This document shows positions 49,969 through 64,000 of a DNA stretch of 64,000 bases, in pieces (position 1 is the stretch's first letter; the number at the start of each line of letters is the position of its first letter). The notes under the pieces were generated by a model. The model was not told the origin of the DNA, ran no database searches, and was given only the letters and a program-made list of their open reading frames with translations. Position numbers and translations under genes: made by a program. This DNA is from Nematostella vectensis (taxonomy: Eukaryota; Cnidaria; Anthozoa; Actiniaria; Edwardsiidae): assembly GCF_932526225.1 (NCBI RefSeq), contig NC_064044.1, positions 9,226,801-9,290,800 of the forward strand, written 5' to 3'.

Positions 49969-51556
49969 CCAAGTATCCAAGCAAGTCCCAGGCCCTCTAT
50001 GATCTAAAACACGTAGGGAAGCATGGGTACCAGAGGTCGGTCGCGCCAAGGTTTCTAATAGTATGTCACGGTGGTGAGGGACCAATCAGTGATTATTGCT
50101 CTTTATGCGAAGGAGGAATATTCAGACGAAACTCAAGAATATTCTTTTACACATTATACGCCTGGTTCGATGTCGTGAATTCGAGCACAGCCAATATGCG
50201 AGTCGAGCAAAACCAGAACAAGTGAAAGTGATGCGGCGATTGTTGTCCCCAACCTCTGTCATTCGGGGAAGTATCACTTTCTCCAAAAATCGACCTGTAA
50301 TATGTTATTTTGCTAATTTTATACCAAGTTCGTGCTTTTAATGATGAAGAACTATTCGGTCTCAACATTATTAATAAAAAGCTTTATTACAATTTTGTAC
50401 AGTGATATTTAATATGTGAAATAAATATTTATAATTTCATATACCTTTCTATATTGTTGCGTCTTTTGCTTCCACCAAATCCATTGCTTTTAAACCACCC
50501 TTACCATGACTGTCAATCCTAGCGAGTAATGGAAATGAAGTGGTAATGAACTCAGTTTAGTGCTAGACTCTCTGACTGGGTTTCCTGTGGTTTGTAAGCG
50601 TTTTGCCGTCACAGGAGCTCGCCCCAGGCTCCACGCCGTATAACGGTTCATCTCCGCTCAGAGGCAGCCGGGATCGCCTGGGACAAGGCTATAATTTACT
50701 AACAAGTCCCACGATGCTTTTCGCGTCTCGAGATTGGCACTAGTGCAAGATGTGCGTGTGTATGTCGCACTAGAGCGAGCTACATCTGTACATTCTTATC
50801 TTTCCCCAGAGCCGACTATATTTTGTAAGTAAGGACACGAAGCAACAGGCTATGCATTTGAGTAAGTACGCAGCTGCTTTGTCTCCTATTATCTTTGTTC
50901 TACAAAGGAGTTCTTTTGTCTCTATTCTCCTTTGTGTCGAGGTGCGGATATTGTTCATTTGCCCAATCAAATTGCAGCTTGTAAGAGCTGCGTACTGACC
51001 CATGCATTTGACATAAAGCATATGGATAACTTATACTACCCCCCCCCCCCCCCCTCCCTCCCTCGTAAAAAATTGCAAGTTGTTTTACATCTACCTCCAC
51101 ATCCAAAAAGGAGTGAAATTCTGTATACATTTTTCCTAATCTTTGGTACAAATACTGTACAATTGTGGGCTTGTGCGCACAAATTTGTCATTTCAATGAC
51201 CAGAATGAAGGATGAATAAAGGTTATCTAAATTTTCACTAGCCCGCATCTGTATGATAACACCCGGAGCCTTTACTAGAAGCTCAGCTTTTCCGAGAACA
51301 ATTCCAAGAAACCTCCGAAAGCCAGTACGTCGCCGTCAAAGGGCGGATCCAGGATTGCACGAAAGGAACGGGAAGGGGGAGAGGGAAACATACAAACATG
51401 GCGTAGGTAGACTTGTGAATTTGAGATTCAAACTAAAACATTTCTTCTGAAATCTAAGTCATAGGGGTAGAAATGGGGAACCGCATCCCCCTTCCCCGTC
51501 GCTCTGTGCCTGGATGCGCTGAACGCGATGTCTGGGACCCCTGTGGCTTCTATCAT
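49969..51556. other. Convergent intergenic region, no gene seen
   Basis: It holds the 3' flanks of the GTF3C2-like gene and of the minus-strand membrane-protein gene. AATAAA-type signals occur near 50373 and 50422. A C run is at about 51040. Small frames lack family features. Confidence 0.5.
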
Positions 51557-55473
<3,917 letters not shown>

Positions 55474-56288
55474 CCTCCCGCGCTCTTCGACAATTTCTAA
55501 TCACAATAACTATTTGATTGCCACAAACTAAAACACCTCATTTTCTCGAGGGTTATCTCTTCAAAATGTATAAACTTCTTTCTACGTTAGTGACACTTAA
55601 GTGATCTCCGTTAAGAAAATAATACACCACGAAATGTAAACGCGATGATAAGGGAAAGCGACAGTGGTCTTTGCCTTGGAAACGCAACGTCAAACAAAGC
55701 AGCGAGATTTGTTGACGAATGGCTATCCGGATCTTTTGTCCCCTCTGGCGAGTTGACACTAAGTTGACACTAAATGCAAGCAATTTGAATATTATTTTAG
55801 TTTCTAGCCCTTTCTAAAGACCGGTCGGTAAATTTGTTTTGGTATTTGAAGTAATCACGAAATGGCTTCCCACAGGTATCCCGCTAATAAAAGTCACCGA
55901 CTATATTAGTATTGTTTTGTTTTACTCGTTCTTGCATCAATAGATTTGTACAAAGTATAATATAACGGAACGTCTATCGTTTTTGTTGTCGACAAGCCAT
56001 GTAGTCGAACGTATTTGTTTGTTCTCGAGTGAAAAAAATCAAACAAAAAAATCCTAAATCAAGTTAATATCGCCAAATTAATTAAAACAAAAATAGGGAA
56101 AAGAAAAGAAGCAAAATATACTATTTTTGTAAGATTTAGAAAATGTTTGCATTATTTTGAGCCTCAGGGCCTCAGGAAGCCTTTGCTCTTGTCCCAGACC
56201 CACTCTGCATTGCACTTAAACGCCTGTTTGATTATGAATCAACGTGGATTTGAAAGCGAACTTCAGTCATAAAATACACAAAAGAAAA
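55474..56288. promoter_or_regulatory. Divergent promoter region, membrane protein / TMEM18
   Basis: The two ATGs point away from each other across 815 bp of AT-rich sequence with no other gene. No TATA box can be assigned with confidence. Promoter function is inferred from arrangement. Confidence 0.35.
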
Positions 56289-58836
56289 ATGAATTCGTCC
56301 TTTATTCCAAGTGATTGGTTACCAACAGACAAAATAGATGGATTCTGGGAATTTCTTAAAGCCGTAAGTCATAATAGAATGGAAAAGTTTTTGATTTAAG
56401 TAATCGAACCTTAAAAGTTTTCGTGCCCAAACTATCTGACTTCTCTTTCTGAAACTTCTTTTTGCTAGAACTTATGTCTACATCCAGTAAGCCTACATCT
56501 CTAGTATGTCTTGATCTAGTATGTCTGCATCTAGAATGTCTATATCTTGTATGTCTACATCTAGTATTAAGCCTACTACATGTACCATGTCTACATCTAG
56601 TATGCCTACATCTAATAGTAAGCCCGTGGGGGGGGGGGGGGGGGGGGGGGGCATGGTCAACAACAATTTTTATCCCCAAGAAGCACATTGGGTGTGGTCA
56701 AAGGATCCTGTATTGTTATGTTACCAACAATATAGCCAGAAGTATCAACCGATCAGTTGACGTGTGGTTTATTGTAAAACACATTTTTAGCGATTGGGCC
56801 ACCATTTAGCATGAGACACCCAAAAAGATAGCAGAATGGGAAAAATCCTCCTTCTCCCGGCGTAAAAACCCCTAAAAGACAGTGGAATCGGAAAAATCCT
56901 AAAACGTAGTATTAATTATACTAATTTCTTTTCAGATTGATTGGTCAGAGCCGTGGCTCCGAGTCCTGATAGCATTCCACTTCTTCACATTTATAGTCGT
57001 CATTCTTCTAAGGAACCATACCAACATACAGGGTGTTATATTTTTATTTTTGTGTAAGTTAAGATTTCATTGGGGTGAACTGGACTTGGCTGATGGGTAG
57101 GAGATACATTATAGTCAGGGGCTGTGGAGAGGAAGGAACTGAGGACTGGTCATTTTATGATTATACTGTGAAACAGGTTTACTGGTTTATAGAAACCAAA
57201 AGGAAGGTTCTGAAGGATTGCAACCAGGGGACATATATGGGGACTGTTTAGGGGTTTAGCCCCTCACCCCCTTTTTGGGGCTGCTGTGAAAAAGATGCCA
57301 TAAAAAAAGAGCATTCCCTTAAGGTGCTTGGGGCATTTTTTTTATAACAAGGTGCCCAGAAAATATTGTAGAGATATTAGAGTACCAGCCTTAAGTAAAA
57401 AAGTATTTTCTTCTTGGGGAAACACCCTGACTGGTGAGAATTTTATCAACAAAACTGCCTTATTAACTTTTAACTATACCCTTTACCATGCAACATACTT
57501 GTAGATGAAGTTTTGCATGATATAAGACACACTCATTGTGAATGTCCCGTACCATTCAGTAGAAGATGATTTTATGTATGTTTGTTACACAGTGGGTCTC
57601 GTCTATGCATCTGAACAGCTAAACATTCTAGGAGAGAGGCACTGGAGGTTTGTGATAGTATGTGAATAATTAAATAAAAGCTGATTATTTCAGATGTGGG
57701 TGTGCCACCCTCCCCTGCCGGTTGAGCCTATCAACATAGATTTACACTTTGTTGGTAATATTGTGGGCGTTTACAAGTTGTGATTTGTCGGGCTCCTGCT
57801 TCGGTTTGAGATAGATGGAGGCAGAATTTAAGAAGGCTGGCATGTACAAAAATAGTGTGTGTGTGCAACTCAGCCTTTCAGTTTTCTTGGATGCCCCTTT
57901 GGGGCTAGCTTACAATGGTTATAAATGAAGACTATGTTCACCTTGTAAACAATATAACCCTCTACCACACCCTAACCCTCTAGACACACCCTTTCATTTT
58001 CAACTCCTCAATTTCAAGTCCCACCAATACAAGACCTTTTTCTGTCACTTATCTCACTTGGGGCCAGTATTTGCCTTAAGGGAAGATTTTGGAGCCAGGA
58101 TTTCAATCAAAGAGGATAGTCGGCTTGCCTAGGTCATTTTCTATATCTATAACATCAATATATATGTTAATTTTTATAATTTATTATTTGATAAAAGTGC
58201 AATATTGGAATTATTTTATTAAAACATTGAATTTTTTTTATTCTTTCCATCAGGAAGTTTGCCAGGGAGCAGTATTTTGATTCTGGTGGCCTGTTTATTA
58301 GTGTCATTTTATCTGTTCCTGTGCTTTTCAATTGCTTTGTGATATTGGTAAGTACCTGCTAATCATGGCAGTTTTCACATTAAGATCATTATTGGCTAAG
58401 GGCATGCACATTTGTTTTTTTTTTTTTGCTAATCACGCAACCTACAGATTCCAATATAATTTGCAGAATTTGGGGGAATCTTTTCAAGAATTTATGACTT
58501 ATAAGTTTGTCTTCTAATAAATAGAAAATAAGATGAACTTAATTATAAGTGTTATCCATTTATATCTGATGGGAGTAACATAATTTTTCCTCTCTGACAT
58601 TTTTTCCCCACAACCAGTAATAGACCAGCCGATCTCTCCACTGGGATTTTGTACCAAAGTACTGCATATTGGCTAATAATTTGTTCATAGATGATTTTGA
58701 ATTTAATGACTTGTAGGTATCCTGGCTCTGGACTGCTTGCTCCATGCTCATTGTCGTTGGGAAAGGTCGGGTGAGAGAGAAACAGAAGCAGCTAGTGAAG
58801 GAAGCAAAAGAGGAAGAAAAGAAAAAGACTAAATAG
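56289..58836 (+). CDS. TMEM18: Transmembrane protein 18
   Basis: Five exons (56289-56363, 56936-57053, 57593-57647, 58254-58347 and 58717-58836) join in phase to 153 residues (human about 140). IDWSEPWLRVLIAFHFF matches the TDWTEPWL start of the TMEM18 family. ERHWRKFAREQYFDSGGLFI matches the conserved NWRLFSKYQYFDSRGMFIS block. About four hydrophobic segments precede a Lys/Glu-rich tail (KEAKEEEKKKTK). The family protein is in the nuclear membrane and its human locus is associated with body weight; its molecular role is not settled. Nothing here looks broken. Confidence 0.95.
56463..56655 (+). repeat. Degenerate CTACATCTAGTATGT array plus G run
   Basis: About eight copies of a 15-bp unit (AGTATGTCTACATCT) lie in the first TMEM18 intron, followed by 22 G. 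Confidence 0.85.
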
Positions 58837-58893
58837 CACAGAAGGTATAGGGATTATGGTTTTACTAAGCAGCAAATTAATAAACAGCTGTAG

Positions 58894-58990
58894 CAGGCCT
58901 TGAAATATTTTGGGTGGGGGAACGATAGTAACATTAAAAAAATATTGGGGGCACAGCCTTTATTCCCATCCCATGCTGATAATCTGAGGG
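58894..58990 (+). repeat. CAGGCC-type element fragment
   Basis: It begins CAGGCCTTGAAATATTTTGG and matches the left part of 53478-53636. It lies about 60 bp behind the TMEM18 stop, probably in its 3' UTR or flank. Confidence 0.55.
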
Positions 58991-58993
58991 CAC

Positions 58994-59249
58994 CAGGGGC
59001 GGAAACAGGGGGTGGATATCCACCCCCCTTTTTGAGCCAAAAAAAATTGTACGGCCACTCTGTTTGAAGAAATTATGGAGAAGCTTCTGTTCATGTGGCA
59101 TCGCCTTCTTGACTTTGCTGATGCGACAAATTCAACTCAGCTTGAAGTATTGTTAGATCTATGTAGTGAGCTACCAAGAAACACTGGGTCAGTTATAGCC
59201 GTTTCAGCGACAACCCACCCCCCATTTTGAAATCCTGGGTCCGCCCCTG
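58994..59249. mobile_element. Short TIR element, CAGG family, copy 4
   Basis: The left end is CAGGGGCGGAAACAGG and the right end CCTGGGTCCGCCCCTG, inverted with three mismatches in 16. The flanks GGCAC (58989-58993) and GACAC (59250-59254) differ at one of five bases. 256 bp; the subterminal CCACCCCCC and its inverse could also pair. Confidence 0.75.
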
Positions 59250-59254
59250 GACAC

Positions 59255-60261
59255 ACACATTGAGCCCCACAAAATGTCCATTGCCAGCATTGTCTTGCTA
59301 GACTGACATAAAGACAAAGAAAATGCTTCCACCTCCATGCTGTTTGAACAGGAATTTGTTTCAAACTCTGTTGTAAACCACACAATTAACTGTGATTTTC
59401 AATGTTCTGTGAACTCTTGTTTGTCAGCCTAAAGTAAGGAATGAGGACAGTTTTATGGGCACCAGCAGTCAACAGTGTCCTTATTAACCAGGGTTTTACT
59501 TATGAGGACAGTTTCATGGGTCCCAATAGTGACCCCATTAAATAGGGGACCCCTCCACCACATATTTATGTATATACAGCAATGGGCTGGAAAAACATTT
59601 CCAAAAGTTATTATTTTTAATCTGTTTTGTTAACTGTAGTCTATAACTTTTTACTAAAATATTACAATCAAAAACTATGAATACACAATATACAAATAAG
59701 ATTTATAAATAAAATGTTTAGACATCCCCAATCTTTAAAAAATAAAAATAAAGTTTCTTGAGCAATGGGAGGCCTTTCACACAAAATCAAGTTTATGTAT
59801 TTTATTCTGGTAGGCCCTACCATCTATAGCTATTATCCAAGCAACCAGCCCCTTTCGGGACTGGCCTGTCATCCCTCCCAGGATGCATTGCATTGTTTGC
59901 TTTTAAATCCTAAAAAAATAGCCATTTTTAAGGGTTTCACTAATGGCTATAAATTTACACAAAAATATTCTGTATTACTCTGGTGTCCGACATTTAAGCC
60001 ACTGCCCCCTGTGTAGCGCAGTTGTCAATGTTCCGTCCTGACACAGCACCTACTTCTGTCAGCACCAGGACCTGATTATTCACCTGAATAAGAATTAAGA
60101 TGCTCATTTAGTGAATTTAAAACACTGTTTTAAATTGGGTTTGTGGAGGGGAACAACACATAAACTGTGTTGTTACCTAACTTTTATTTAACCAATCTAT
60201 TATTGTATTAGTACCTATTAAAACATTGTTGATGTAGTGCATGGTTTATATTCTGTTTTGA
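59255..60261. other. Intergenic, no gene seen
   Basis: AT-rich sequence with several short frames that have no family features. Confidence 0.45.
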
Positions 60262-60372
60262 ATGTTAGTACAACAGGACCCGAAATGATCCCAGACCCGA
60301 AACAATCACAGGACCTGAAATAATCCCCAAAAAATTACCCCAACGAAATCCATGTTCACACTAGCGAATATT
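60262..60372 (+). repeat. Left arm of a repeat with CCGAAATGATCCC words
   Basis: AGGACCCGAAATGATCCC, ACCCGAAACAATCAC and ACCTGAAATAATCCCC are tandem variants. Their inverse (GGGGATCGTTTCGGG, GGGGATCATTTAGGG) stands at 62978-63045. The two arms bracket the LINE at 60701-62780. Confidence 0.65.
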
Positions 60373-60700
60373 TACTGACATATTTTAGGCAGCCGGTTTG
60401 GCTGAGTAGATGGAATGACAAAAGCATACTAAGTAATGCACCTGAACAACCCTTTTACTACCGTTGCAAAATATTAACAGGTGTGGCTTTTGTCAAAAGC
60501 AATATTATGTGAGTTTTGAATGTCCTCATGTACGTAGTTGTGCATACAACAACCCGTGATCTCATGATAGGTCTTCCATTCACTGAGTACAAACAAGCAT
60601 GCCAAAAAAAAAAAAAAAAAACTTTTAACACATTTTGTTTTCTACAGAAAGTAGCATGTCTTATCTCTGGAGACTTTCTTAATAGGTTGTTAAGTATAAA

Positions 60701-62527
60701 ATGATTTATTCACACCTGGTTCTTCAAATTACTATCACAAAAATTGTTATTAAAATTGTTATAAAAATTGTTGGGATAAAAGAAATTGTCGTGCTAAAGC
60801 CTAAGGCTCATTTCACACCTTCAAAAATTGTATCTTCTAATAAGGTTTTAACCAATGTAAATGAGATAGCAAATGAGTTCAATTACTTCTTTGCTAATGT
60901 TGGCAGAAATATCAGCAACAATATTCCAAAAGTAAACACTTTATTTTCAGAATTTCTTCCAACAGCTAATTCTAACAGCTTTCTTCTAGCTCCCACATCT
61001 ACAGAGGAAATTAGAAGTATAATCTTAGGAATTAAATCAGGTAAAGCTTGTGGTTCTTCTAGCCTTCCAATTACAGTTCTTAAAATACTAAGCTCTATTA
61101 TTTCAAGGCCTCTGGAGATATTATACAATCTGTCCTTTTCTTCTGGCATTGTACCTGATGCCTTCAAAATTGCACGTGTCATACCTATTTACAAATCAGG
61201 CTCTCATTTTGACACTTCTAATTTTAGACCAATATCATTATTATCTATTTTTAATCAGTTACTTGAAAGGTTAATGTATAACAGAGTCATAAAATTTCTA
61301 GACAAATACGATATTTTGTACAAAAATCAATTTGGCTTTCGAGCCAATCATTCTACAGAACATGCTCTTCTGCTTATTACCGATAAAATCCAAAGATCAA
61401 TTGAGGGTGGTCAATACTCTTGTGGCATATTTCTTGATTTTAGCAAAGCTTTTGATACTGTTGATCATAAAATATTATTAGCAAAACTTTATTCATACGG
61501 CATCCGTGGCATAGCTTATGAATGGTTTGTTTCCTACTTATCAAACAGGCAACAGTTTGTTTCTATTGGTAATGTGTCATCTGCACCACTACCAATAACA
61601 TGTGGAGTGCCTCAAGGTTCAGTACTTGGTCCCCTTCTCTTTCTTCTGTACATTAATGATTTTAATAACTGCTCCAACTTATTTGACTTTCATTTATTTG
61701 CTGATGATGCCAATTTATTTTGTGCCGATTCTTCATTGACATCCTTAGAGACCAAAGTAAACACAGATCTGTATAATATAAATCGTTGGCTTTGTGCAAA
61801 TAAATTGGCTTTGAACATCAGTAAAACTAATTTTGTCATTTTTCGACCAGCACAAAAGAGGCTGGCTAGTTCTATTTCTTTATCAATCAATAATAATACC
61901 ATTAAACAAAAAAATAATATCAAATATCTTGGTGTAGTTATTGACTCCTTTCTTAACTGGAAGGAGCACATTAACCAGTTAAGTAAGAAAATCTCCAGAG
62001 GTGTCGGAATAATAGCAAAGCTGCGTTACTATGTATCACCAACAATTCTCACTCAGCTATATTATTCTCTAATTTATCCATTTCTTACTTATGGTGCTAT
62101 TATTTGGGGCAACACATATGAATCAACAATCAAGCCTCTTTTTATTTTACAGAAGAAAGCTGTTAGAATCATAACTTTCTCATCTTACATTGAACATACT
62201 TCTCCTATCTTTAGAAAACTAAATATCTTGAAAGCTCCTGATCTAATCTATTACTTAAATACAATATTTATGTACAAATTTAATTTGAATCTACTTCCAA
62301 CTCCTTTTGATTCTTTTTTTACTACGGTTGCTTCAAGGCACAAATATAATACAAGACTGGCTTCTAAATCATCGTACTGCCTCCCTTTACCTCGAACTAA
62401 TTATGGAAAGTTTAATATTCGTTTTAAAGGTGCCTCAATTTGGAATAACATCAAAGAACCTACCAAAACCATGCGTTTGCCTAGCTTCAAGGCTGCAATA
62501 AAGACCTCAATCCTTGAAAATTATTAG
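60701..62527 (+). mobile_element. Non-LTR retrotransposon reverse transcriptase, 5'-truncated, frame intact
   Basis: An open frame of 608 codons has no stop or shift. The reverse-transcriptase blocks are in order: IPIYKSGS, NFRPISLLSIFNQLLER, FGFRANHSTEHALL, FLDFSKAFDTVDH, GVPQGSVLGPLLFLLYIND, the catalytic FADD (about residue 332), then SKTNFVIF and IKYLGVVID. The endonuclease domain expected upstream is absent, and the first 25 or so residues are low-complexity Ile/Lys, so the 5' end is truncated near 60765. The 3' end has AATAAAGTTATATTG then (TTG)n to about 62780, a simple-repeat tail typical of CR1/L2/Rex-like LINEs. It is probably a recent copy, unable to move alone. Confidence 0.92.
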
Positions 62528-62780
62528 CCTCTATCTAGTTTTTTTGTTTTATTGCATTTTATTTTGCTGCTGCTTTCATGTATTTTGTATTCGTGCCTTG
62601 TACGTCCTTGCTATACGCTCCATTTAATTGAACTTTTTTGTGCTGCCTAGCCAGATTAGCTTTTTAGTTACTTCTAGGCAGCCAATACCCAAAATCTGTA
62701 ATTATTATTTATTTTCTTACTGTAATTTCTGTGTGTGGTATAAATAAAGTTATATTGTTGTTGTTGTTGTTGTTGTTGTT
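62528..62780 (+). mobile_element. LINE 3' untranslated region and (TTG)n tail
   Basis: It runs from the stop of the reverse transcriptase frame through GCTGCCTAGCCAGATTAGC and TTCTAGGCAGCCAATACC, which can pair as a stem, to ATAAATAAAG and nine or so TTG repeats. Such stems are recognised by the reverse transcriptase in several LINE clades. Confidence 0.7.
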
Positions 62781-62977
62781 ATTTGAACCCAATTTCTGAC
62801 TCAAGCACTGTATTCCCTGCGCAGTCGTATATTAAAATCTATGGTTTTAATGTAAATTTTCTGATAAAAACACAAATAACGCTAAAATGTTTTCATGTGT
62901 TTTTAAAACTGAAAGCCAATCCTTCCACTTCCTTTTGTTTGTCCATTGCCACAACTCCGTGGGGTTAATTTCTGGGC

Positions 62978-63045
62978 TGGGGATCGTTTCGGGTTTCGGG
63001 ATCAGTTAGGGAAATTTTGGGGATCATTTAGGGTTCTGTTCAGTT
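62978..63045 (-). repeat. Right arm of the repeat bracketing the LINE
   Basis: GGGGATCGTTTCGGGTTTCG and GGGGATCATTTAGGGTTCTG are inverse to the words at 60275-60345. Confidence 0.65.
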
Positions 63046-63125
63046 TAATCGGAGAATGGATAACAATAAATTCATGACATTTAGAAATGAATGTTTGAAA
63101 TGTACTATGTGTAATTTTTTCTTAC

Positions 63126-64000
63126 CTTTGCTTCAGATATACATCCTGTATAATCCCTAAGAGACATCACATCCTCTACTGCTCTGGGATTGACAGACGA
63201 CAGCTGCGGAGCTCCTCCCAAGTACAGGTTTGATGTCACGTCTAAAGCGACAGCGTTCCCAGGAGATGTGAAAGCTACTGGTGGGTCATTGTTCAATTGT
63301 AGGCTTCCAGAATTTCGAGTTCTATTTAGGATCACGGTGACTTCTGTGTTAATGGTAACAGGCTGAGTTGTCTGCCCAAAACCTATGCCACTCCCTAGAT
63401 CAAACCTTCCCTGGATGAAGCTGTTGAAATAAGAAATAGTTTTGACTGTCTTAGTTCAAAGATCAAAACTACTAGCTAGCCTAAACACAGTCAGCATCAA
63501 ATAAAAAGTTTGTTGAATTGTTGAGTGTAAAATAAAGTGTCATTTTGGATGTTCAGTACAAACTTTTAAAAAGCGTGATAACTAATTGATGTATTGCATA
63601 GCTTGTCCCATTGGGCCAGGGGGAATATAAAATGCTTGTTATAAGTCACTCCTCCCATTTCCTTGCAGCAATGACCAGGCAATATGACCATGACCACCAT
63701 TTTCCAGTACCAATTTATTGTTGATGTTACTATTAGTGGCCAGAAAATCCCATTTTTGGATTAAGAACCATTTAATCATGAAAGTGAACACAGGATACTA
63801 TTAGGGTGACATAAAACATTAGGTGTATTCTTTTCAGTTTTCTGTTCCATTACTTTTCTCTGAACCTTTTTTAGTGTTCAGTCCAAAAGGTGTGAGATAC
63901 CACTTTTGTACTTACCCATTGTGAAGAGCAAGAGAGATGAAGTCACCCCTGAGACTGTCTATCTTATGTGTTGTGTAAAACAGCAGCCCATTCAGAGCTT
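63126..64000 (-). CDS. Laminin G domain protein, partial (continues off the right end)
   Basis: Two exons are visible on the minus strand: 64000(+)-63916 and 63420-63126, joined in phase 2 through AATGG|C. Together they encode one laminin G domain: NGLLFYTTHKIDSLRGDFIS, LHNGFIQGRFDLGSG, VTVILNRTRNSGSLQLN, LYLGGAP and the closing YTGCISEAK. The pattern G.LLFY..., L..G.....D.GSG, LYLGG and F/YTGCI is that of LamG domains in neurexins, Caspr, agrin, perlecan and atypical cadherins; which one cannot be told from one domain. At 63125 a GTAAGA donor is good. If it is not used, the frame ends eight codons later at 63105. More 3' exons may lie left of 63105, but none was found before the LINE. Confidence 0.85.

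Overview
The window is eukaryotic and animal. Its genes are split by many short GT-AG introns, their orthologues are metazoan (mitochondrial ribosomal protein L1, ORC5, TFIIIC110/GTF3C2, TMEM18, a stomatin-like protein, two CYP46A-like P450s, a class A GPCR, a laminin G protein), and the intergenic and intronic DNA is AT-rich and full of short inverted-repeat elements, microsatellites and homopolymer G/C runs. The intronless divergent GPCR, the CYP46-like pair and the style of the repeats suggest an anthozoan cnidarian (sea anemone or coral). That placement is inference; the sequence does not prove it. Coding sequences were assembled by eye from splice signals, reading phase and family similarity, so UTRs are not defined.

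Layout, left to right. 0.3-1.3 kb: single-exon GPCR (+). 2.8-7.9 kb: stomatin-like gene (-), tail-to-tail with the GPCR and head-to-head with MRPL1 (+, 8.3-12.1 kb). 12.5-15.3 kb: canonical CYP46A-like P450 (-). 16.7-19.8 kb: ORC5 (-). 20.3-23.4 kb: a second, motif-degenerate CYP46A-like P450 (+). 23.7-27.3 kb: a gene-poor block with a decayed LINE split by an inverted-repeat element with a TTA target duplication, a tRNA-like sequence and hairpin repeats. 28.4-50.0 kb: one very long 25-exon gene (+) joining an N-terminal zinc-finger array to a WD-repeat TFIIIC110-like C-terminus. One of its introns holds an intronless condensation-fold acyltransferase gene, and others hold large minisatellites. 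51.6-55.5 kb: unrecognised type I membrane protein (-). 56.3-58.8 kb: TMEM18 (+), head-to-head with the previous gene. 60.3-63.0 kb: a LINE with a long intact reverse transcriptase frame, apparently inserted in an older short repeat. 63.1 kb to the end: last visible exons of a laminin G domain gene (-) that continues off the window.

No operon-like logic links the genes. They are mostly housekeeping genes in alternating head-to-head and tail-to-tail order. Two P450 paralogues flank ORC5, which suggests local duplication followed by divergence.

The most unusual signals are: (1) repeated tandem duplication of splice junctions inside the GTF3C2-like gene (at least four sites, one an in-frame 81-bp acceptor duplication); (2) the zinc-finger plus TFIIIC110 architecture; (3) a P450 that keeps its fold motifs and haem cysteine but has lost the conserved I-helix threonine and the Gly/Arg of the haem signature; (4) a family of short elements with CAGG-type termini and 5-bp target duplications; (5) an insertion into a LINE whose empty site can be read directly from the interrupted codons.
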